DNA of 6,091 nucleotides, taken from contig JAXEOR010000059.1 of NCBI GenBank assembly GCA_034117945.1, forward strand, positions 1-6,091, read 5' to 3'. The DNA comes from SIG438 sp034117945. GTDB lineage: Bacteria; Bacillota; Clostridia; HGM11514. The notes beneath the pieces were generated by a model. That model made no database searches. It saw only the letters and a list, made by a program, of their open reading frames with translations, and was not told the DNA's origin. Below, piece by piece: positions 1 through 6,017 of the stretch (position 1 is its first letter; every line of letters starts with the position of its first letter). The position numbers and the translations under genes are program-made.

Positions 1-6
1 CGGAAT

Positions 7-10
7 GGAG
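7..10 (+). promoter_or_regulatory. Ribosome binding site that selects ATG 17
   Basis: GGAG is placed 6 nt before ATG 17. It overlaps the alternative upstream ATG at 5, which itself has no visible Shine-Dalgarno within the window. This favours the start at 17, giving a protein beginning MNIKYSGFSDE. Confidence 0.6.
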
Positions 11-16
11 AGTATT

Positions 17-862
17 ATGAACATAAAATATTCCGGTTTTTCAGATGAAATCAGTCAGAATATTGACGAGCAGTTTACTCACTTGAATAAGCTTGGAATC
101 CGGTATTTTGAGCCCCGGGGCATCAACGGAACCAACATCGCCTCCCTGACGGAGGAACAGCTGGCCGAGTTGAAGGGAAAAATGGAGGAATATGGGATTT
201 CAGCCTCCTCTATTGGCTCCCCCATTGGAAAAATTCAGATTACAGACCCCATGGAGCCCCACCTGGAGCAGCTGAAATGGGTGATTCACATTGCCAAAGC
301 CTTGGGCACCAGATTTATCCGCGTGTTCAGCTTCTTTATGCCCAAGGGAGAGGATCCCGCCTGCTATCGGGAGGAGGTCATGCGCCGGATGAAGCAGATG
401 GTGGCGCTGGCAGAGCAGGAGGATGTGGTTTTGCTCCACGAGAACGAAAAAGGAATTTACGGGGATACGGCGCTGCGGTGCAAGGAAATATTTGACGAGA
501 TTCCCTCCGAGCACCTGAAAGGGGTGTTTGACCCGGCTAATTTTGTGCAGTGTGGAGACATTACCTATCCGGATGGGTTCCAGCTGCTGAAGGAGCATAT
601 TGTTTATATGCATATTAAGGACGCACTGGAGGATGGCTCCATCGTTCCTGCTGGCCAGGGCAAGGGGCGTGTGGAGGATATTTTAAGAGAGCTTTCAGAG
701 GACGGGTATCAGGGCTTTTTGAGCCTGGAGCCCCATCTGGGCAGCTTTGAGGGGCTGGCTGAGCTGGAGCAGGAGGATACCATGATGAAGCTTTCTAAAA
801 GCGACAGCGGAAAGTTCACATTGGCTTATGAAAGTCTGAAAAAAATTGTGGATCGGTTGTGA
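17..862 (+). CDS. Sugar phosphate isomerase/epimerase family protein (xylose isomerase-like TIM barrel)
   Basis: This cytoplasmic 281-residue protein has the form of the xylose isomerase-like TIM-barrel superfamily (IolE, tagatose epimerase, sugar phosphate isomerase/epimerase). Candidate metal ligands occur in the order and spacing expected for the family: E142 (in LLHENEKG), D172 (in GVFDPANF), H199 (in YMHIKDA) and E238 (in LSLEPHL). E32 lies in an early YFEPRG strand. No signal peptide or membrane segment is seen, and the length is normal for the family. I chose ATG 17 because GGAG at 7-10 sits 6 nt before it. An in-frame ATG at 5 adds four residues, and the frame is open to the left edge, so a longer protein is possible but unlikely. 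The stop overlaps the next gene by 4 bases (GTGA), implying translational coupling with the PhnP-like hydrolase. The family assignment is firm. The substrate (ketose, inosose, sugar phosphate or hydroxypyruvate-like) cannot be read from sequence. Confidence 0.88.
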   Translation: MNIKYSGFSDEISQNIDEQFTHLNKLGIRYFEPRGINGTNIASLTEEQLAELKGKMEEYGISASSIGSPIGKIQITDPMEPHLEQLKWVIHIAKALGTRFIRVFSFFMPKGEDPACYREEVMRRMKQMVALAEQEDVVLLHENEKGIYGDTALRCKEIFDEIPSEHLKGVFDPANFVQCGDITYPDGFQLLKEHIVYMHIKDALEDGSIVPAGQGKGRVEDILRELSEDGYQGFLSLEPHLGSFEGLAELEQEDTMMKLSKSDSGKFTLAYESLKKIVDRL

Positions 863-1677
863 AAGCAATGAAATTAACCTATTACGGAACGGCTGCCAGT
901 GAGGGGCTGCCGGCCTTGTACTGCAAATGCGCCGTTTGCCGGGAGGCGGCCAGACGGGGCGGGCGAAACCTGAGAACCCGTTCCCAGGCGCTGGTGAACG
1001 ACAGCCTGCTGATTGATTTTCCGGCGGATACCTATGCCCACATGCTGTACGGAGGACTGCCCCTGCCGGATCTGTCTCACTGCCTGATTACCCACGCCCA
1101 TTCGGATCATCTGTATGCTGACGAGCTGGGGGCCTGGGGATGGGGCTATTGCTATGACAATACTCCCATGACCTTTTACGGCTCCGGCCCTTCGGGAGAG
1201 CAGATTGGGCGGTATCAGGACAGGGAAAATGTGCGGTTTCAACGGGTGGAGCCCTTTGTTCCCTTTGAGGCGGCAGGTCATTTGGTAACGGCTCTTCCCG
1301 CCTGCCACGCACCGGAGCTGGAGTGTGTGATGTACCTGATCGAAAAGGACGGGAAAACCCTGCTGTATGCCCACGATACCGGTATGTTTGCAGAGCCTGT
1401 GTGGAATTTTTTAGAGGGCAGGCGGCTGGATCTGGTATCTTTGGACTGCACCCATGCCAATACGGATGAGATTGGGTACAATTATCACATGACCTTGAAA
1501 ATGAACTGTCTGGTGCGGGATCGGCTGAAGGAAATGGGCTGCGCAGACGAGCATACGGTGTTTTATACCAATCATTTTTCCCATAATGGGGATGATGCGC
1601 TGTATGAGGATTTTTGCCGGGTTGCAGGCCGGGAGGGCTTTGGGGTAAGCTTTGACGGATGCACGGTTGAGGGGTAA
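859..1677 (+). CDS. PhnP-like metallo-beta-lactamase fold hydrolase
   Basis: This 272-residue cytoplasmic protein belongs to the metallo-beta-lactamase fold. The metal motif HxHxDH is THAHSDH (H79, H81, D83, H84). It is followed by H150 (PACH), D173 (YAHDTG) and H239 (TNHF), which completes a dinuclear site. An N-terminal C22-x-C24-x2-C27 cluster together with H242, three residues after H239, matches the structural zinc site that I recall from E. coli PhnP, the phosphoribosyl 1,2-cyclic phosphodiesterase. This places the gene in the PhnP-like subgroup rather than with lactamases or glyoxalase II. No phn genes are next to it, so a phosphonate role is not supported. A sugar-linked cyclic phosphodiester is a reasonable guess, given the coupled isomerase-like gene upstream. 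The GTG start at 859 overlaps the upstream stop by 4 bases and has only a weak GGA (850-852). ATG 868 is an alternative that would give a protein starting MKLTYYGTA. A strong terminator follows directly. Confidence 0.87.
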   Translation: MKAMKLTYYGTAASEGLPALYCKCAVCREAARRGGRNLRTRSQALVNDSLLIDFPADTYAHMLYGGLPLPDLSHCLITHAHSDHLYADELGAWGWGYCYDNTPMTFYGSGPSGEQIGRYQDRENVRFQRVEPFVPFEAAGHLVTALPACHAPELECVMYLIEKDGKTLLYAHDTGMFAEPVWNFLEGRRLDLVSLDCTHANTDEIGYNYHMTLKMNCLVRDRLKEMGCADEHTVFYTNHFSHNGDDALYEDFCRVAGREGFGVSFDGCTVEG

Positions 1678-1695
1678 AATACAAGCGAGATGCAT

Positions 1696-1734
1696 AGAGG
1701 GGATTTGCTGCTTGCGCACAAATCCCCTCTTTTT
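1696..1734 (+). terminator. Rho-independent terminator after the isomerase/PhnP-like unit
   Basis: A perfect 12-bp stem pairs 1696-1707 (AGAGGGGATTTG) with 1719-1730 across an 11-nt loop. A run of T residues follows immediately (1730-1734). It starts 18 bases after the stop of the PhnP-like gene and ends well before the next promoter, so it separates the two transcription units. Confidence 0.9.
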
Positions 1735-1768
1735 CACACAAGCCCCTGAATTTGTCATGGGTTTGTGC

Positions 1769-1797
1769 TTGAATTGACGGGGGAAGTGTGCTATAAT
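1769..1797 (+). promoter_or_regulatory. Sigma-A type extended -10 promoter for the UPF0340 gene
   Basis: The -35 is TTGAAT (1769-1774), followed by a 17-nt spacer and a perfect -10 TATAAT (1792-1797). TG at 1789-1790 adds an extended -10. The expected transcript start is near 1804, leaving a leader of about 22 nt before ATG 1827. A TTGACG at 1774-1779 is only 12 nt from the -10 and is therefore not the -35. Confidence 0.8.
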
Positions 1798-1826
1798 AAA
1801 AGAAAAAACAGAAAAGAGTGAAGGGT

Positions 1827-2375
1827 ATGGATACAATCAGAGAGCAGGCGGAAGCAATTGCCCGGGAGCTGGTGGAGGTTTCCCGTATCAAGCCGGGAGA
1901 GCTATTTGTGGTGGGTTGTTCCTCCAGTGAGATCACAGGGAAAAAAATCGGGACGGATTCCGATCTGAACGCAGCCGAAGAAGCGTTTGAAGGGATTTAC
2001 AAGGTGCTTTCCGAGCAGGGCATTTATTTGGCCGCCCAGTGCTGCGAGCATTTGAATCGGGCATTGGTGGTGGAGCAGGAGGCGGCGGAAAAGTTCGGCC
2101 TTTGCCAGGTGAATGCCGTCCCTCAAAAAAAAGCAGGGGGCTCCTTTGCTACCACAGCCTACAGCCGGTTTTCTCAGCCGGTGCTGGTGGAGGCGGTGCA
2201 GGCCAAGGCGGGGATGGACATCGGCGGAACCCTGATTGGGATGCATCTTGCTCCGGTGGCGGTGCCGGTGCGGTGTGCATTACAGAAAATCGGGGAGGCA
2301 GGGGTGATCTGCGCCCGTTCCAGACTGAAATTTACCGGCGGTGCCCGGGCGGTATATAACCCGGAGTTGCTGTAA
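1827..2375 (+). CDS. UPF0340 / DUF436 family protein (YwlG-like, TIGR01440)
   Basis: This 182-residue soluble protein is recognisable as the conserved UPF0340 family typified by B. subtilis YwlG. Visible family blocks are VVGCSSSEITGKKIG (28-42), AQCCEHLNRAL (70-80), AGGSFATTAY (103-112), DIGGTLIGMHLAPVAVPVR (131-149) and the C-terminal KFTGGARA (168-175). The protein is full length and has no signal peptide. The biochemical function of the family is, to my knowledge, unknown, so none is assigned. I prefer ATG 1827 over an in-frame GTG at 1818: the predicted transcript starts near 1804, and AGAG at 1815-1818 sits 8 nt before ATG 1827, whereas GTG 1818 has no clear Shine-Dalgarno. It has its own promoter and is the first gene of a unit. 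The SLH protein gene starts 34 bases after its stop with no terminator between, so co-transcription is likely. An A8 run at 2125-2132 lies inside the gene, but the frame is intact. Confidence 0.92.
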   Translation: MDTIREQAEAIARELVEVSRIKPGELFVVGCSSSEITGKKIGTDSDLNAAEEAFEGIYKVLSEQGIYLAAQCCEHLNRALVVEQEAAEKFGLCQVNAVPQKKAGGSFATTAYSRFSQPVLVEAVQAKAGMDIGGTLIGMHLAPVAVPVRCALQKIGEAGVICARSRLKFTGGARAVYNPELL

Positions 2376-2397
2376 CCTATTTGACAAAGCGTTAAGC

Positions 2398-2402
2398 GGA
2401 GG
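2398..2402 (+). promoter_or_regulatory. Strong ribosome binding site for the SLH/phosphodiester glycosidase gene
   Basis: GGAGG lies 7 nt before ATG 2410. It decides the start: the frame is open upstream to an ATG at 2341 inside the preceding gene, but only ATG 2410 gives a proper signal peptide (MKKTGLAKG followed by a hydrophobic stretch). Confidence 0.85.
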
Positions 2403-2409
2403 ACACAGA

Positions 2410-2484
2410 ATGAAGAAAACAGGATTGGCAAAAGGATTGGCGGCCGCTGTCTGCCTGATACTGATCTGTCAGACGGCTTTTGCC
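2410..2484 (+). other. Signal peptide of the SLH protein
   Basis: Residues 1-25 have a positively charged start (MKKTGLAKG), a hydrophobic core (LAAAVCLILI) and an A-x-A cleavage site (A23-F-A25, cleaved before S26). Cys20 is preceded by I-L-I, which is a poor lipobox, so signal peptidase I rather than lipoprotein processing is expected. Confidence 0.8.
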
Positions 2485-4947
2485 TCCATTTTGGGAGAAG
2501 AGCTGTATGCGGATGCCCTGGTGTTTGGAGACGGGGTGGTTTATAACGATAATTTGTTTTACAGCAATCAGTCGGGGGTAGGCTATCAGAACGAGCATTA
2601 TTTTACTTATACTCCCAATCCAAACGTGGTGCCGGTGATTACAAACGGCGAGTCGGTCTACGGCCGCCGAACCTTAACCCAAATGACCTCTTATCTGCAG
2701 GAGCAGGGCATGACGCCCATTATGGGCATGAATGCGGATTATTTTTCCTTTCAGACGGGGGTTCCTATGGGGCATACCATTACCGAGGGGGAGATTTTAA
2801 CCAAAAGCGAGGAGGGGCAGGACGCCATCGCCTTTCGCAAGGACGGAACCGCCTTCCTTTCCTGGTTGGAAATCAAAACAGAGCTGACAACGGCAACCCA
2901 GACCATTCCCATTGCCAACATCAACAAATATCGGCTGGCCTCCCGGATCTATATGATGACGGAGGACTATTATTCTGACACCCGTGCCAGCGGCTGGGGC
3001 ATTGACGTGGTGATCGGCTCGTTGGAAGGAAAGCTGGCCATTGGCCAGTCTGTAACGGGGATCGTGGAGGAGATAGGCTACCACGACGGATCGGTGCCCA
3101 TTCCGAAAGGAAAGTATGTAATCAGCCTGCATATGGACGGGGATCAGGAGCTGTTCCGGCAGCTGGAGGCTCTGCAGATCGGTGAGCAGGTAACCATCAG
3201 CAATTGGGCGGTGAACTGCCCGGAGGGACTGTGGGAAACTGCGGAATACGCCACAGGCTCTGTGGGCGGACGGCTGATTGAAAACGGCAAGCTGACCGGA
3301 ATTGACGGAACTGCCGCTCCCCGGACGGCGGTGGGGATCAAGGCAGACGGCAGTGTTTTGTTTTATACCATTGACGGGCGGCAGAACAGCAGCTACGGCG
3401 TTCGACTGACCACTCTGGCCAAGCGGATGCTGGAGCTGGGGTGCGTGGAGGCACTGAATATGGACGGGGGCGGTTCTACCTGCGTGAACGGCGTGTTTCC
3501 CGGCAATACCCAGTCTGCTCTGCTTAACTCTCCTTCCGACGGGACGCTGCGCTCTGTCTGCAACTTTTTTGCGCTGATCAACACCCGTCAGCCGGACGGA
3601 GCTGTGGCAAAGCTGCACTTATACCCCTACGGAGGCATTTATCTGGCGGGAGCCTCTGAACAATTTACGGTGAAGGCTACAGACGGGAGCGACTATGCAG
3701 TTGATCCGCCCACCGAGCTTTCCTTTACGGCAGAGGGGCCGGGCTCCTCCTATATGGGAGACAATTGTGTGAAATTCGGCACGGGGGATACCACCGTTAC
3801 GGTGACCGGGGGACAGGCCTCGGATACCAGAAGCTACCGGGTGGTGCAAACCCCGGATGAAATTACGGTATACGGAGAAATTTCGGGAGATATCATCACC
3901 TCTCTTTCCGTTAGCGCAGGTGCCCAGGCTCCCTTGACGGCGCGGGCACGGCATCATTATCAAGATGTGTCAGGGGACGATACCTGCTTTACCTGGAAGA
4001 TGGCGGAAGGGTCAGAGGAGCTTGGCTCTATTGACGGCTCTGGTACCTTCACCGCAGGAGAGTATTCCGGCTCCGGCACCATTTTGGTATCTGCAGGAGA
4101 GCGGTCTGTTTCTATTCCGGTGACGGTGCAGGGATCGGAATTTGAGGACAGCTTTATGGATGTGACCCTGACGGTAGAGGGAACCAAGGTGACCGGGAGA
4201 ATGGAGCCGGTTCGAGGAGTGGAGCTTGACTGGATGTCGCTGACGGTGGACAGAAAAGAGGTGCCGGTGGAGCTGGCGGCAGATCACCGTTCCTTTGTGT
4301 ATGAGCTGGAGGACGGCGGCTATCACAAGCTGACTCTAAAGGTGGGAAGGGGCAATCAGTATGCTGCCCTGGCAACCGCTGAGGCGGGAAACAGCGAGAC
4401 GCTGGGAAATGCCTTTTCCGATATGGCGGGGCACTGGGCGGCAAAGCCGGTCAATTATCTGTATGCCCAGGGGATGATCAGTGGTTATTCGGAGAATGGA
4501 GGACTGCGCTTTGACCCGGAGCGGCAGATGACCAGAGCGGAATTTGCAGTGCTGCTGGCCAAATTGAAGGGATTGCAGCCCTATGAGGCTTCGGTGGGCT
4601 TGGCAGACGAGGCTCAGCTTCCTGGCTGGGCGGCACCCAGCATCCGCGCAGCGGTTAAGGCGGGGCTGATGAGCGGCAGGGCGGAGGGGAGTAAACTGGT
4701 GTTTGATCCCGGGGCACCCATTACCCGGACGGAGGTGTGCTCCGTGCTGGCCAGAACCCTGACGGGAGGATATCCCAAAGCCAGTCTGACAGCCAAGGAT
4801 GCCGGACAAATTCCTGCCTGGGGACTGGACACATTTCGTCAAATGGCGGCACTGGGTGTGATTTCAGGCTATCAGGACGGATCCTTGCTGCCCAACCGCA
4901 GTGTGAGTCGGGCGGAGGCGGCGCAAATGGTGTTTGTACTATATTAA
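2410..4947 (+). CDS. Secreted phosphodiester glycosidase (NAGPA/DUF2233) domain protein with three SLH repeats
   Basis: This 845-residue protein is exported. It has a signal peptide with lysines at 2-3 and 8, a hydrophobic core at about 10-20 and a likely cleavage A-F-A|S after residue 25. Residues roughly 95-395 carry the phosphodiester glycosidase fold seen in the mammalian uncovering enzyme NAGPA and in bacterial DUF2233 proteins. The marks are MNADYFSF (N108-D110), PRTAVGI (R305), IDGRQ (D322, R324) and LNMDGGGST (D352, G353-G355). Residues about 398-660 are beta-rich with Ig-like character and no firm family. Three SLH repeats end the protein, at about 668-720, 731-786 and 797-845, with key motifs MTRAE (707-711), ITRTE (771-775) and VSRAE (832-836). 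SLH repeats in Gram-positives hold proteins on the wall by binding pyruvylated secondary wall polysaccharide. The likely role is cleaving, or remodelling, a sugar-phosphodiester glycan at the cell surface, but the substrate is unknown. It is probably co-transcribed with the upstream UPF0340 gene. Confidence 0.92.
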   Translation: MKKTGLAKGLAAAVCLILICQTAFASILGEELYADALVFGDGVVYNDNLFYSNQSGVGYQNEHYFTYTPNPNVVPVITNGESVYGRRTLTQMTSYLQEQGMTPIMGMNADYFSFQTGVPMGHTITEGEILTKSEEGQDAIAFRKDGTAFLSWLEIKTELTTATQTIPIANINKYRLASRIYMMTEDYYSDTRASGWGIDVVIGSLEGKLAIGQSVTGIVEEIGYHDGSVPIPKGKYVISLHMDGDQELFRQLEALQIGEQVTISNWAVNCPEGLWETAEYATGSVGGRLIENGKLTGIDGTAAPRTAVGIKADGSVLFYTIDGRQNSSYGVRLTTLAKRMLELGCVEALNMDGGGSTCVNGVFPGNTQSALLNSPSDGTLRSVCNFFALINTRQPDGAVAKLHLYPYGGIYLAGASEQFTVKATDGSDYAVDPPTELSFTAEGPGSSYMGDNCVKFGTGDTTVTVTGGQASDTRSYRVVQTPDEITVYGEISGDIITSLSVSAGAQAPLTARARHHYQDVSGDDTCFTWKMAEGSEELGSIDGSGTFTAGEYSGSGTILVSAGERSVSIPVTVQGSEFEDSFMDVTLTVEGTKVTGRMEPVRGVELDWMSLTVDRKEVPVELAADHRSFVYELEDGGYHKLTLKVGRGNQYAALATAEAGNSETLGNAFSDMAGHWAAKPVNYLYAQGMISGYSENGGLRFDPERQMTRAEFAVLLAKLKGLQPYEASVGLADEAQLPGWAAPSIRAAVKAGLMSGRAEGSKLVFDPGAPITRTEVCSVLARTLTGGYPKASLTAKDAGQIPAWGLDTFRQMAALGVISGYQDGSLLPNRSVSRAEAAQMVFVLY
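4411..4944 (+). other. Three SLH cell-wall anchoring repeats
   Basis: Three consecutive SLH units fill the last 178 residues of the protein. Each has an F/L-x-D or D-x-x-Q opening, a helix with G-(L/M/V)-(I/M)-S-G, an FDP or LLP turn and a TRAE-like motif: MTRAE, ITRTE and VSRAE. The third repeat ends exactly at the C-terminus, as is typical when SLH repeats serve as the anchor. Confidence 0.9.
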
Positions 4948-4978
4948 TTGAATGAAAACTTCCTTTTGCGGGTATGCT
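4948..4978 (+). promoter_or_regulatory. Possible weak promoter for the DUF421 gene
   Basis: TTGAAT (4948-4953) and TATGCT (4973-4978) are separated by 19 nt, longer than optimal. If used, transcription would start near 4985. The mRNA would then lack the 5' arm of the hairpin at 4955-5008, leaving the Shine-Dalgarno at 4998-5004 unpaired. This is inferred from weak matches only. Confidence 0.3.
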
Positions 4979-5010
4979 ATCGGTAACATATCCGGGAAAG
5001 GAAGTTTTTT
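4955..5010 (+). terminator. Long hairpin with T6 tract, likely terminator, overlapping the next gene's RBS
   Basis: A 12-bp perfect outer stem pairs 4955-4966 (AAAACTTCCTTT) with 4997-5008. After a wobble and a mismatch, an inner stem of 8 pairs (one of them G-U) joins 4969-4976 with 4987-4994 around a 10-nt loop. T5005-T5010 forms the T-tract. It begins 8 bases after the SLH gene stop. Unusually, the 3' arm contains AAGGAAG (4998-5004), the only good Shine-Dalgarno for the DUF421 gene starting at 5013. Confidence 0.75.
4998..5004 (+). promoter_or_regulatory. Ribosome binding site of the DUF421 gene, inside a hairpin arm
   Basis: AAGGAAG lies 8 nt before ATG 5013, with the T-tract and GT filling the spacer. 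It decides the start at 5013 over the in-frame ATG 4974, which lies in the hairpin itself and lacks a Shine-Dalgarno. In any RNA containing the whole hairpin this site would be base-paired. Confidence 0.65.
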
Positions 5011-5012
5011 GT

Positions 5013-5717
5013 ATGTCGATTTTAGCAGTAGTGATTCGGGGGTTGTTATCATTAGTGGCGCTGTTTTTACTGACCAAGCTGATGGGCAGGCGGCAGGTGC
5101 AGCAGTTAACCTTGTTTGATTACATCATTGGCATCAGCATTGGCTCCATTGCGGCGGAGATGGTGTTAAATGCCGATGTTCACTGGCTGAACGGCCTGAC
5201 GGCCATGGCGGTTTACGGCGGAATTGCAATGCTGATCAGCTGGATGACCTGTAAAAAGCTGCCTGTGAGACGGGCACTGAGCGGCGTGCCGGTGATGCTG
5301 CTGCAAAAGGGAGAGCTTTTGGTAGAAAATTTCAAAAAAACAAGGCTTGATCTGAATGAATTTTTGTCCGAATGTCGGGCCAACGGCTATTTTGATTTGT
5401 CTCAGCTGGATTATGTTCTGATTGAATCCAACGGAAAGCTGTCCTTTCTGCCCGCCGCGGAATACATTCCTTTAACGCCTCACGATATGGGGCAAAAGCC
5501 CGCTCCCTCCAAAATGACGGCCAATGTGATTTTAGACGGCAAGATCATGGATCTTCACCTGCGGCTGATCGGAAAAAACGAAGCCTGGCTGCGGCAAAAG
5601 CTCCGGGAAAAGGGCGTGAAAAGCGAGGAGGAGGTGTTTCTGGCCATCAGCTCGGGAGAAGATTTGACGGTATATAAAAAGGAAAATAAAATGCCCCCCA
5701 GGAATGTGCTGGAATAA
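5013..5717 (+). CDS. DUF421 / YetF family membrane protein
   Basis: This 234-residue protein matches the DUF421 (YetF-like) family. It has an N-terminal membrane part with hydrophobic segments at about 3-22, 35-52 and 61-78, then a cytosolic alpha/beta domain. Family signatures are MGRRQVQQLTLFDYIIG (24-40) followed by SIGSIAAE, and in the soluble part RLDLNEFLSECRANGYFDL (111-129) followed by VLIESNGKLS (135-144). The protein is full length. Relatives in Bacillus include YetF and YdfS, some linked to spore membranes, but the molecular function is not established and none is assigned. I chose ATG 5013, giving MSILAVVIRG at the membrane segment. An in-frame ATG at 4974 would add 13 residues encoded by the hairpin and lacks a ribosome binding site. 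The gene has no close downstream partner and ends before a terminator at 5877-5948, so it appears monocistronic or weakly linked to the gene before it. Confidence 0.9.
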   Translation: MSILAVVIRGLLSLVALFLLTKLMGRRQVQQLTLFDYIIGISIGSIAAEMVLNADVHWLNGLTAMAVYGGIAMLISWMTCKKLPVRRALSGVPVMLLQKGELLVENFKKTRLDLNEFLSECRANGYFDLSQLDYVLIESNGKLSFLPAAEYIPLTPHDMGQKPAPSKMTANVILDGKIMDLHLRLIGKNEAWLRQKLREKGVKSEEEVFLAISSGEDLTVYKKENKMPPRNVLE

Positions 5718-5730
5718 ACTATCTCCCATG

Positions 5731-5789
5731 CAGTAAGGACAGCAGGGAGGGCAGCGGTAAGGGGTGCAGTAAAGACAGCAGTAAGGGCA
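5731..5789 (+). repeat. Imperfect direct repeat, two 23-bp copies 36 bp apart
   Basis: Copy 1 (5731-5753) and copy 2 (5767-5789) both follow the pattern CAGTAA-R-GACAGCAG-NN-AGGGCA and differ at 3 of 23 positions. The 13 bp between them (GCGGTAAGGGGTG) is built of similar G-rich CAG/GTAAGG pieces. The block is purine-rich on this strand and begins 13 bases after the DUF421 stop. I see no coding role on either strand and do not know its origin. Confidence 0.6.
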
Positions 5790-5876
5790 AATTGGTTCGG
5801 AGTGCGGTCAGGTGCGCGTTCCAATGAGTGCCGTTTGCGCGGTCAACTGCAACAACTATATAAAACAAAACAAAAA

Positions 5877-5948
5877 GAAACAAAATACTGTATAAAAATA
5901 AATAAAAGGCTTTTTCGTTCTGCCTGAAACAGTATTTGTTTCTTTTTT
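5877..5948 (+). terminator. Rho-independent terminator downstream of the DUF421 gene
   Basis: The left arm 5877-5891 (GAAACAAAATACTGT) pairs with the right arm 5929-5942 (ACAGTATTTGTTTC), with one bulged A. T6 at 5943-5948 follows. The 37-nt loop can form a small extra stem, AGGC (5907-5910) with GCCT (5922-5925). It lies 160 bases after the DUF421 stop. The arm is A-rich on its 5' side, so it could also act on transcripts from the other strand. Confidence 0.7.
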
Positions 5949-5973
5949 CACTGTTCTGCGGGAATTCAACGGG

Positions 5974-6015
5974 CAAAAAAATTCTACAAAAAAATTGAAC
6001 AAAACACAAAAAAAT
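5974..6015 (+). promoter_or_regulatory. Repeated A7 tracts upstream of the tRNA promoter (UP-element-like)
   Basis: CAAAAAAAT occurs three times, starting at 5974, 5987 and 6007. The first two copies extend to CAAAAAAATT, and an A4 lies at 6001-6004. They lie directly upstream of the -35 at 6018, where A-tracts in stable-RNA promoters contact the RNA polymerase alpha subunit or bend DNA. The function is inferred from position and composition. Confidence 0.5.
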
Positions 6016-6017
6016 GA

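Noticed and set aside
1774..1797. TTGACG as the -35 paired with TATAAT at 1792
   Set aside because: The spacer would be only 12 nt. TTGAAT at 1769 gives 17 nt with an extended -10.
1088..1936. Long minus-strand open frame (282 codons) across the PhnP-like gene end, terminator and promoter
   Set aside because: It lies antisense to clear coding sequence, crosses a terminator and a promoter, and has a low-complexity proline- and serine-rich translation with no recognisable family.
2125..2132. A8 run in the UPF0340 gene as a programmed frameshift site
   Set aside because: The zero frame encodes a complete family protein. The overlapping +1 frame has a low-complexity glycine-rich translation and no family features.
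2341..2409. Upstream start ATG 2341 for the SLH protein
   Set aside because: It would place 23 non-hydrophobic residues before an intact signal peptide and ignore the strong GGAGG 7 nt before ATG 2410.
2381..2409. TTGACA at 2381-2386 as a promoter -35 for the SLH gene
   Set aside because: No -10-like hexamer is found at the proper distance; the sequence there is CACAGA.
2467..2469. Cys20 of the SLH protein as a lipoprotein lipobox cysteine
   Set aside because: The preceding residues I-L-I do not fit a lipobox, and a good A-F-A signal peptidase I site follows.
2797..3618. Minus-strand open frame of 273 codons inside the SLH protein gene
   Set aside because: It is a shadow of a GC-rich, well-conserved coding region. 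No RBS or family resemblance was seen.
5792..5825. ATTGG ... CCAAT inverted repeat
   Set aside because: The arms are only 5 bp with a long spacer, no T-tract follows, and it is well within chance expectation.
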